This document shows positions 20,675 through 64,000 of a stretch of DNA of 64,000 bases, one piece after another; position 1 is the stretch's first letter, and each line of letters begins with the position of its first letter. Made by a program: the position numbers and the translations under genes. The notes beneath the pieces were generated by a model. That model was not told the DNA's origin and did not search any database. It saw only the letters and a program-made list of their open reading frames with translations. Origin of the DNA: Bolinopsis microptera. Its lineage: Eukaryota > Ctenophora > Tentaculata > Lobata > Bolinopsidae. Location: assembly GCF_026151205.1 (NCBI RefSeq), contig NC_087079.1:8794635-8858634 (forward strand), in the 5' to 3' direction.

Positions 20675-21725
20675 TTTTTGATTGTTAAGGGAATTTTTTG
20701 AATTCTTAAAGGGTTGATTTTATATAGGGTCACTGCTATTATTAAACTAAGCTCAGTTAATGTAAGAGCCGCTTTAGAAAGCACTGGAGTTCATCTCCAG
20801 GATTAAATTATATCGAGTTATACGATTTAGCTATAAGGCGGTTTATAAATGTTGTGTTTATTTTATGTTTTATTATCATTATATTATGTGTATGGACACG
20901 TTCATTGAAGTTTGAGGATATTGGTAAATATTAGTGACCCTACTAAATGGCACGATGATGTAAAATGTGTCACACTATAAAACTATATAAACCCTCAATG
21001 GTTAGGATAATCGTTTCATCCTCTAGATAAACTTTGTCGCATAACGATATCTTTATCAGACAATAAGATATCGTTTAAATGCGGCCGGCAGTGAGTTGTA
21101 AACTTTGTCACACTATAAAAACGTGACAGAGTTTATATGGACCCCTTGTTGCCGTGCTTGACCAAATTTTCGAATTTCAAATTTATAGGATAGTTGCATA
21201 TGACTATTATCTACATATTTAGCGACTTTTTTCGTTAAATGGTAGCACCATGTAAACTCCGTCACACATTTAAGAAATTTATATGAGGGATGTTTATGAC
21301 ATCCTGACAAGAAATGCCGAATAGTCTAGCATTATTTTGTGAGCTGAATGTGTTTGGAATTGTTCACATATTTCATTGTTATAGGCAAATACAAATACAG
21401 AAGGCAGAAATAGGTAAATTTAGTCACATAAATTTGTATGATATCTCAACATGTGTGAAATTGAGTAAATATTAGTATACCAACTTAAACACCCTATATT
21501 ACGTACTATGGATCAATTAACAATATTTCAACCATACGCCGGTCATATAAATTATTATATGGCAGTGATATGTTAACATTGGCAAAATTTCAACACCTGA
21601 ACAGGGTAAAAATTTGTGAATTTCGTCACAAAAAAAATATTATAACTTTATTTGCTCCGTGTTGGCAAAATAACTAATTTATCGACATAGTGATGGTGAT
21701 AAAGTAACATTATATACTAATTGAG

Positions 21726-22510
21726 GTATTATATATATGATTCTTCAAAATAGGGGCAAGAAATGTAAATTTCGTCACATCAGCCATAGCATTAGTTAGA
21801 TAGATTTTCTTTCATATCAACTGCCCTTATTATAGCTAGAATGGATTTATACAGGAAATATAGAAACCCATGCCCATTTTTCATCACATTGAAATTATAC
21901 TGTTGGGGCAGGAAAAGTAAATTTTGTCACATTTCGGTAAATTAGTGATATCAAACTCAGCATTGTTAAACTTGGGTTCTGATTTGTTGAAAAATAACCA
22001 ACCAATAATTCCTGGAAGAAAATTGAATTTTAACTGAGGTATGGTTCTTTAAAATAGGGGCAAGAAATGTAAATTTCGTTACATACGTCATTTTAAAATT
22101 TAGATAGATTTTCTTTCATATCAATAGTCCTTATTATAGTTAGAATGGATTTATACAGGAAATATAGAAACCCATGCCAATTTTTCATCACATTGAAATT
22201 ATACTGTTGGGGCAGGAAAAGTAAATTTCGTCACATTTCAGTAACTTAGTAAAATTAAACTCAGCATTGTTAAACTTGAGTTCTATTTTTCTAAACAATA
22301 ACCAACCAATAATTCCTGGAAGAATATTGAATTCTAACCGAGGTATGGTTCTTCAAAATAGGGTCAAGAAATGTAAATTTTGTCACATACGAGTACGTCA
22401 TTGTAAAATTTAGATACAATTTCTTTCACGTGAACAGTCCTAATTACAGTCCGAAATGATTAATACAGAGATACAGGAAATATAAAAACCCCTGCCCATT
22501 TTATAATGTA
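21726..22510. repeat. 304-bp tandem repeat inside element A
   Basis: The block with TTCTTCAAAATAGGGGCAAG occurs at 21741, 22045 and 22349, exactly 304 bases apart. The third copy is incomplete and diverged. Each unit holds two plus-oriented GTCACA motifs and one degenerate CATCACATT. Confidence 0.9.
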
Positions 22511-22557
22511 TGTAATATGTTAATCACAGACTATTTCATTCTATAATCATTGTTTCC

Positions 22558-23113
22558 AAATTTAACCTATTTATGATGTCTTATCATTTTGTGACGATGT
22601 TTACATCAACTGCCCTATACTTGAATCAACTGTATCCGTGTATCGTCCTTATATAGAGTTTTCCCGCAAAATTTAACTTATTTACGATGTCGTATCATTT
22701 TGTGACGATGTTTACATCAACTGCCCTATACTTGAATCAACTGTATCCGTGTATCGTCCTTATATAGAGTTTTCCCGCAAAATGTAACCTATTTACGATG
22801 TCGTATCATTTTGTGACGATGTTTACATCAACTGCCCTATACTTGAACCAACTGTATCCGTATACTGTCCTTATATAGAGTTTTCCCGCAAAATGTAACC
22901 TATTTACGATGTCGTATCATTTTGTGACGATGTTTACATCAACTGCCCTATACTTGAATAAACTGTCTCCGTGTATCGTCCTTATATAGATTTTCCCCGC
23001 AAAATGTAACCTATTTACGATGTCGTATCATTTTGTGACGATGTTTACATCAACTGCCCTATACTTGAATCAACTGTATCCGTGTATCGTCCTTATATAG
23101 AGTTTTCCCGCCT
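22558..23113. repeat. 111-bp tandem repeat, five copies, inside element A
   Basis: Units start near 22559, 22670, 22781, 22892 and 23003, beginning (A)TGTAACCTATTTACGATGTC, with only a few substitutions. Each carries one copy of the motif in reversed orientation (TTGTGACGATGTTTACATC). Confidence 0.93.
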
Positions 23114-23708
23114 TCCAAACCAAAATCAGATATAAATGATTTCGGAAATTCACCCAGAATTTCAAACTCCATATAATGTGACTATGTGACAGAATTTACA
23201 TCATTTCCTAATAACCAAGTGCATGTATTAGCTAACTTTTCAAAACAAGTTCATATTTTAGCCTTTTAGGGCTATGATTGGCAGAAGAACCATCAAATAA
23301 TGAGTTGAAAGGGTTTTGAGGACACCTCACAGTAGAAAAGAGGTCTCGTATTCTGAGTGTGACAAAGTTTACGAAATATTGCCTTAAAGCCGTTCGATCC
23401 GTGCCCTTTAACCAATGTTGTATCACAATTGTTAGATTGACCTAATCTACTATATTTCAGACCAAGGAATGATAATTGGGCAGCTATGGTAAACAATGTC
23501 ACAAAAATGTGACATTTTTTACATTATAGTGCCTAAAAGCAATACATTTTATTTCTGAGCAGTGCATATGGGAGTATGGGTCACGTGGCTAATGTTCTGA
23601 ACTTATGAACACGCTAGATTAATAGATGCTAAAATTAAGCCACTATCGTCGAAAACGCTATTTTAGAAATTTACCAATATCCTCAAACTTCAATGAACGT
23701 GTCCGTAT

Positions 23709-26022
23709 ATTGTTTGAATAGTTTTATATTTTTAGTTAGTTTGGTAATGTTATAATATTCTTGATGTCAACTGTTTTATAGCGTGAATATTCTGTTATTC
23801 TAACAGCACCGTCAATATAATATAGTGTATTTTCCGAATTGCAGAATTTTTTGATAGGAAGATTAAAGCGGTTGACCAATTTTTCCCCAACACACAACAT
23901 TTAATAGGCTTCCAATTAGGTCAACAATGATATATTTGAAGCACACGAAAATTGTTTGATGGGACACTAAATAGTAGATTTGGGTAATCAAAAGTATCAT
24001 CCTTCAACGTGAAAAGTAATCTAAGGGATCGTTCACAATTTTTAACCCCCTCCCATAAAATTATACACTAGCGTAATCGTTGAAACAAGCCACAACGAAG
24101 TAGCCTATCGTATGAGGATAGCGTTCATATTATATATATCAGTAAAGCGCTCGATTTTAGCACGCCAATAACAAATTAAATGAACATCGAAGACTTGCAA
24201 ACAAAGCGTAATTTATCATGCATCATCTTTACTGGGCGGCGCTTGCAGCCTGTCATTCCACTGCAAATCTCTATGATAATGAACATGATTATGAACATAA
24301 ATTTAATAGCTTGGGGTCCCCAGGTAGCATCATATGTCATTTTAATTAATTTTTTGATTCATGTTTCGTATCCAAATATCAAATATCGGCGGCGCGCGCT
24401 TCGCGCGCGAAAAGTGGCATGCAACTTGCTCTAACCAGAGCCCTCTCGCTTGCAGTAGCGCGCGACCGCGCTTGTGAAACAAGCGCGTCACGCAGTACGC
24501 GTAGGCACATGGCTATGTGAAGCATGCAACGTATGTCAATTAATTTTATATACATAACAACATTATCAAAAATGTAAATTAAGGACTTAATTCTTATTTT
24601 ATCATTACACATTAGCTGTTGATAATATAATAACAAAAATCAAAAGCAATAAAATTAATCGTTTACTTCGTTTTTTGTGTTCATAAACACTGATTTGTGT
24701 TCATAAACACCGATTAAAAATTTGTAAAGCTATGCACTACTAGGCCGCGTGGTAAAATTGCACTGTGAACGAAGAGAAGAAAAATATTGCGTTTGAGAGA
24801 GCGCAGCCTAACCATGCACGAATTCATAATAATTCGAATCACCATTATAAAACATGACATCCGTGGCCTGTGGCCGGGCATGATGCATTACCAAATTGCA
24901 AACGTTGCCTGGCCCGACACGCGCGCCCCTCCCTGTGCACTGCGAGACGAAGCATAAATCAGATGTTATTATAAGTCACGCCACTAGAAGGGATGTAAGC
25001 AGTAAGGGGTTGACATTGTCCGTGTCAGCCTATATGCACGGCGCCAATATCCTCCCCCGCAACAACTAATAGTAATAGCTATGTCCTCGAGTAAACGGCT
25101 ACGAGTACGTCAGCACTCAGCAGCCAGGAATTAGACAATAAGATACGGCCACTGATTATTAAACCAACGTCGATCATAATTTCTATTTCTCTCTCGATGA
25201 TTTAAGCGGACATACAACTTTAAACTTGTCTTTCATCAACATGTGCACCATGCATGGTATAATATACTATTTGATCAGACGATGGCTTAAATTGAATTAA
25301 GAATTTTCTTCATACTTTTTTAGACAAGTTAAAATGCTGTGTTTGAAATTTATGATAAAACAAAATCTGCCTATGTCTTTACAAATTCAATTGGTGAAAC
25401 AGGCTGTGTAAACTTGATGTTGATATTGAACAACGTCTATTTTCTTACTATTTACTCACTTTAAAGAATTCTAACCATGGGTATTTTTACATGTTTAGCT
25501 GGTTTAGAACTTGATGAAAGTTCTGCAAAACTTATCTGCCTACCGAGGTGATAATCTTAAAACGGTACTTAACCAGAAGATAAGCACTTGCTTAAGTTAC
25601 CACATACCAACATGTGTGCTAATGGGACTGCAAACAGTTTTGGTACCGGTAGAGCAGTTAAGAGGCACAGGTGACTAGGTCTGAGAAGCTTGGAAATAAA
25701 GCCCGTGAAACATGATTTTGAAATATATATAAAGGGGGGATGTTCCTTTTACTAATTACTCATGAATATCCAACTGCTATTAACAAGAGGCTTAGATTTG
25801 GGGTTCTAGTCTATAAATTCGGTTTGAGCACGGTAAGATCATGCAGTGATTAGGTAATGAGATGATTATGCCAACTAATATGACTTTGAGTTTAAGTAAA
25901 CAGTATTAATAATAACAACCTAACGTTGGTATTAACCAGAGAGTCCCAAAAAGAAAAAAAGCATGCCATACTATTTTACATAATGATTATAACTGTAGCA
26001 TATCAATATCATATCCATAGCC
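23709..26022. other. Intergenic sequence downstream of CaMK1
   Basis: No gene recognised. It contains a CpG-rich palindromic patch at 24388-24500 inside otherwise AT-rich DNA, listed separately. Short ORFs here have no recognisable content. Confidence 0.55.
24388..24500. other. CpG-rich patch with palindromes
   Basis: Contains CGCGCGCTTCGCGCGCG (self-complementary around TTC/GAA) and CGCGCTTG-TGAAA-CAAGCGCG, a perfect 8-bp stem. The density of CpG is far above the surrounding AT-rich DNA. It may be a repeat fragment or a small unmethylated island. Confidence 0.6.
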
Positions 26023-26028
26023 TTTATT
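26023..26028 (-). terminator. Possible CaMK1 polyadenylation signal
   Basis: Minus-strand AATAAA about 460 bases beyond the CaMK1 stop codon. It is a candidate only; other AT-rich matches cannot be excluded. Confidence 0.3.
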
Positions 26029-26488
26029 TTCAATATAACTAAACTTTCTATAACGTTAAATATAACTTTGTACATCTTTTGTCCGATTTATTATATTAGC
26101 TAAATACACATTAGTACGTAAATTTCCCAAAATAATTTCAGCACATGACCTAAGGATCAAAAAGAGGTATTTAAGGATACAAACCAAAAACAGTGTGATA
26201 TAATCTAAATCAAACAAAGTCAAGCAAATTAAACTGTAAATCGCCACCACAATATTATGGCAACTTAATAAATCTCTCTCAGAAATAACTGCAAAGCTCA
26301 AAACAGCCAAATTTCAGGTATCTCCAGGTATGGAATGTGTTTGATGATAATGACAAACTCCGAATCAGAATAATAGGATCTCTCCAACATAGCTTCCTCG
26401 AAACGGGACGCTATAAGTAACAAACTCAAAATATTAGGTATCTTGGTGCATAATCTCTCATCTTTTTCTTCCAAAGTTCGGGAAGTTT

Positions 26489-61020
<34,532 letters not shown>

Positions 61021-61401
61021 CTCTATGTGTTCAAGTTGTTAGTGAAATTAGAGAAGCCTAACATCTTTTATAAATTTAAGATCAATGAACATTGAACACG
61101 AATTAACGGATCAAATTACGAATACCAACGAACATAAATCAGAATAATCAAATCATACTGCACAGAAATTAAGATAAGGAACGTATATATATAACGATTG
61201 CATCTAATTTTGACATTGAACCCATAGCTTGAAAATAGTCAAGTGGGACAAAAAATCGTTTAAAAACAAAATTAAAAACTTAAATAGTGCTATGTCAACA
61301 AAGTGAGTTTAGCAAAAACAGAATAAGTAGTCAAACTTGCTGACCAACCAATGGTTATGATGAGATCTGCATTGTTTTCCTTTGATCCGTGACTTTTATA
61401 A
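61021..61401. promoter_or_regulatory. CAMK1: CaMK1 upstream region (probable promoter/5' UTR)
   Basis: The 380 bases between the CaMK1 start codon and the 30-bp minisatellite. A TATATATATA stretch lies near 61185-61195 on both strands, but no transcription start can be fixed from sequence. Confidence 0.3.
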
Positions 61402-62192
61402 GGTTGTAAGAAAGAATACCAATAATCCGTTTGTGCACTGAACCCCTAGCAGAATACTATTTGTGTACTGAACCTCTAGCAGAATACTGCTTGTGTATTG
61501 AACCTCTAGCAGAATACTGCTTGTGCACTGAACCCCTAGTAGAATACTGCTTGTGCACTGAACCCCTAGCAGAATACTATTTGTGTATTGAACCTCTAGC
61601 AGAATACTGTTTGTGCACTGAACCCCTAGCAGAATACTGCTTGTGCACTGAACCCCTAGCAGAATACTATTTGTGTATTGAACCTCTAGCAGAATACTGC
61701 TTGTGCACTGAACCCCTAGTAGAATACTGCTTGTGCACTGAACCCCTAGCAGAATACTGCTTGTGCACTGAACCCCTAGTAGAATACTGCTTGTGCACTG
61801 AACCCCTAGCAGAATACTGCTTGTGCACTGAACCCCTAGCAGAATACTATTTGTGTACTGAACCTCTAGCAGAATACTGCTTGTGCACTGAACCCCTAGC
61901 AGAATACTGCTTGTGCACTGAACCCCTAGCAGAATACTGCTTGTGCACTGAACCCCTAGTAGAATACTGCTTGTGCACTGAACCCCTAGCAGAATACTGC
62001 TTGTGCACTGAACCCCTAGTAGAATACTGCTTGTGCACTGAACCCCTAGCAGAATACTGCTTGTGCACTGAACCCCTAGCAGAATACTGCTTGTGCACTG
62101 AACCCCTAGCAAGTAGCAGAATACTGCTTGGAGCATTGCAGCGCCAGGTATCCCAGTGCATATTTGGAACATCGGTATTCTTTCTTACGACC
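61402..62192. mobile_element. 30-bp minisatellite bounded by inverted repeats (element C)
   Basis: GGTTGTAAGAAAGAATACC (61402-61420) and the complement of GGTCGTAAGAAAGAATACC (62174-62192) form 19-bp inverted ends with one mismatch. TAAGG-like bases just outside extend the match with a small gap. Between them are about 23 copies of a 30-bp unit (TGCTTGTGCACTGAACCCCT plus AGCAGAATAC). No clear target duplication is seen. With period 30, both strands stay open for over 250 codons; these ORFs are not taken as genes. Confidence 0.65.
61428..62130. repeat. 30-bp minisatellite, about 23 copies
   Basis: Units vary at few sites (CACTGAACCCC/TATTGAACCTC, TAGCAG/TAGTAG, CTGCTTG/CTATTTG). The variants alternate in a pattern suggesting block duplication, for example the CTATTTGTGTATTG variant followed by normal units. 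Confidence 0.95.
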
Positions 62193-63059
62193 CCTTACAA
62201 ATATAGGACATTTAAAGTAGCCCTACTTCAAATCATCACACACATTGATGCATGACGAATAATTTCAAAATAATCTAATACTGATTAAATAATATCAGAC
62301 AAAGCATTAACCATTATATTATCATATTATTTAATCATATTATAATATGATTGAATTTGGCAACCTTCCCAAATAATTCAGCTAAGGGTCGTGTCTTCCG
62401 CACCAATCCTAAATCAACGTTTCAACAGATCTAATTGTCAGAATTGGATAAAATTGTAGTGTTAGGTAGGGAGCACGGCTCTCGAGTCTCGACACTTAAA
62501 GTGAAACAAGGCAAATTACCAAATTATATAAGAATTGGCTAAAATAACCAATACAATAGATATGATGAAATTGTATGTGCAGAAAGACTTATGACTTATT
62601 GGATGGAATGGCAGTAAGGTTCTTAGATAAATAATGGTAACTAAACAATATAATAATTTCAATTTGAATGAAATTGGAGCTGGGTTAATTACTAATGAGT
62701 AGATCATGTTAAAGTTGGTGTATTAAAATTAAATATATTTCGCATATTAGCAAAGTGTTGGATGATAATTTCATTGAACTACGATACATGGCACCAGCAT
62801 AGGCTTAACATCTTGTGGACAAGAGTTTTAAATCAGAACACTATACAAACAAAGTGTTGCAAATTTTGCCATTAGGGCCCATAACAAAAACAATCTTGAT
62901 TCCGTTTATCATGCCACTAAAAGTACATAATTATTGATTGATAAAATTTTGTAATTCAGACACAACTAAAATGTTATCTTAACAGGATAACATTTTAGTA
63001 TCTATAAATCGTAATCGCGATTTACATTTAAAGATCACTTCAACATAATATTGACATAC
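62193..63059. other. Intergenic AT-rich sequence
   Basis: No gene recognised. A small hairpin AAAATGTTATC-TTAACAG-GATAACATTTT lies at about 62969-62997. Confidence 0.55.
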
Positions 63060-63242
63060 CTAGTACCTACCCATATGCTGTACCCTCATTTCATGCCAAC
63101 TCATCAATTTATTACCTACACCTTGACCACTATTAATAAGTAACTGTCGCAGTGATATTGCTAACATGTGACCATCTGGTTTTAATAGCAGACTACAGTA
63201 TTGCAATATGCAATCTACATCTGCTGTAGTTAAAGTTCGCAT
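63060..63242 (-). CDS. Possible exon of an unrecognised gene
   Basis: The 60-codon frame has a protein-like composition (TTADVDCILQYCSLLLKPDG, LRQLLINSGQGVGNKLMSWH, EMRVQHMG) and a donor-like GTAGGT after ATATGG near 63070. I do not recognise the family. No acceptor-like AG stands directly upstream of the ATG, so it might be a first exon or a chance ORF. Confidence 0.25.
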   Translation of the reverse strand: MRTLTTADVDCILQYCSLLLKPDGHMLAISLRQLLINSGQGVGNKLMSWHEMRVQHMGRY

Positions 63243-64000
63243 TCATTGGTAAACATTTAAACCGTGGCACATAGCACAATACAATTTTAACATTTAATGA
63301 GAATGTTCTAGATCAACAGGAACTGCAAATGTAAATAAAATTGGTTATCATTGGTTGTATGATACGTTACAGTTAAACTTAATCATAACCATCTCTATTT
63401 ACATATTTATTTGATCATCTAGTCACTGTCACGCAGGATAATGTACGATAAAATACAAATTTAAGTGTTTAGTATATCATAACATGCTTGTGCTACATGG
63501 AGTCGTTGCAGGAAGTTGATAATTGATAGATTTACCACACTGTTGCTCTAATAGTTAATACACATTTGCAGTTACATAATTTTAGGCTACAACTGTGGAC
63601 TAAATGTCTAACCTAGCGATGCTAAAAATAGATATTCCGTTTATGATGGGGCCAATTTAAAGGTTACTTAGAATATCGATGTACTGACAAATTATCTATT
63701 GACAGAGTGGAAAATACCAAGAATTGCAAAAAAAACACCAAGAATTGTACTTGCAGACCCTAAACCGTTACTCTGCAGCATGTATTAGTTTTAAAGACTT
63801 AAATGTAACATCTTTAAGCATAAACATTTAACATGCACGAATTCACTATATCAATGAGCATCTTTATGAGACTCACCACTTTAAAAACAATGAATGAAAT
63901 TTTAAGTTTGTTTTTAATTCAAATCTTATCAAGATGGTTCAAAAAACTATATAAAACTTGAGGATAATAAGTTGGAGGATCTTTCAGGATCGACAATCAA
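63243..64000. other. Right edge, no recognised feature
   Basis: AT-rich sequence with no supported coding region, RNA or mobile element. Confidence 0.5.

Larger units (their letters stand above)
20894..23704. mobile_element. TIR DNA element with convergent GTCACA motif arrays (element A)
   Basis: Perfect 36-bp terminal inverted repeats (20894-20929 and 23669-23704, beginning GGACACGTTCATTGAAGTTT) are flanked by a direct GTAT (20890-20893 and 23705-23708), a probable 4-bp target duplication. Length is 2811 bp with no transposase ORF, so it is non-autonomous. Inside, a 15-bp motif near GTAAATTTCGTCACA occurs roughly nine times in plus orientation (20.96-22.38 kb) plus degenerate copies. It then appears about eight times as its complement TGTGACNNNNTTTAC (22.59-23.51 kb), so the arrays face each other across the centre. 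Two internal tandem repeats (304 bp and 111 bp) carry the motif. The 4-bp duplication and GG termini do not let me assign a superfamily. Confidence 0.85.

Noticed and set aside
20383-20784. 133-codon minus-strand ORF
   Set aside because: It is a shadow of the retroelement fragment on the plus strand, which carries the conserved motifs.
24180-24636. Two overlapping 84-85-codon ORFs on opposite strands
   Set aside because: They run across the CpG-rich palindromic patch and have no recognisable protein content.
61431-62255. Long ORFs on both strands across the 30-bp array
   Set aside because: The period is a multiple of three and stop-free, so several frames stay open; the product is only a 10-residue repeat and both strands are equally open.

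Overview
The window is AT-rich animal (metazoan) DNA. Its genes are split by spliceosomal introns with GT/AG junctions and encode animal-type signalling and chromatin proteins. It is crowded with LINE retrotransposons, terminal-inverted-repeat (TIR) DNA elements, minisatellites and very long pure microsatellites. The repeat mix (CR1/jockey-, Tx1/L1- and RTE-like LINEs, MULE and hAT relics) suits a marine invertebrate. A cnidarian or another early-branching animal is plausible, but the sequence alone does not settle it.

Layout. 1-3180 (-): an uninterrupted ORF of a CR1/jockey-type LINE running off the left edge, lying in an intron of the next gene. 4081-12982 (-): sixteen exons of a KDM6/UTX-type histone H3K27 demethylase (TPR half plus the lead-in to the JmjC domain; the catalytic exons lie beyond the window). 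13865-15640: a 28-bp minisatellite upstream of its start codon. 16847-18824 (-): a divergent MAP2K-like kinase gene. 19316-19765 (-): a ZNF593/Bud20 homologue. 20138-20674 (+): a retroelement nuclease-like fragment. 20894-23704: a TIR element packed with a recurring GTCACA-type motif. 26489-61020 (-): a complete ten-exon CaMK1 gene whose introns (one of 18.7 kb) hold a hAT MITE, a MULE relic, a Tx1/L1 LINE, a second TIR element with motif arrays, (CA)306, (TC)354 and an RTE-like LINE tail. 61402-62192: a 30-bp minisatellite bounded by inverted repeats. Beyond that nothing is confidently recognised.

The host genes are all on the minus strand but nothing indicates shared regulation; they are independent genes. 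KDM6 acts on chromatin, MAP2K and CaMK1 are signalling kinases, and ZNF593/Bud20 is a 60S ribosome-assembly factor.

Three observations stand out. (1) The KDM6 gene carries a 42-bp minisatellite in which every unit duplicates the exon end plus its 5' splice site, in frame, giving twelve equivalent donors that would each add 14 residues. (2) Two TIR elements (20.9-23.7 kb and 43.0-44.5 kb) share terminal consensus GGWCAMGTTC, perfect TIRs, apparent 4-bp target duplications ending in TAT, and arrays of a family-specific motif whose orientation flips near the element centre. (3) The MAP2K-like gene has a DFD instead of a DFG motif, an incomplete glycine loop, and an in-frame TGA that an alternative acceptor 72 bases downstream would remove.
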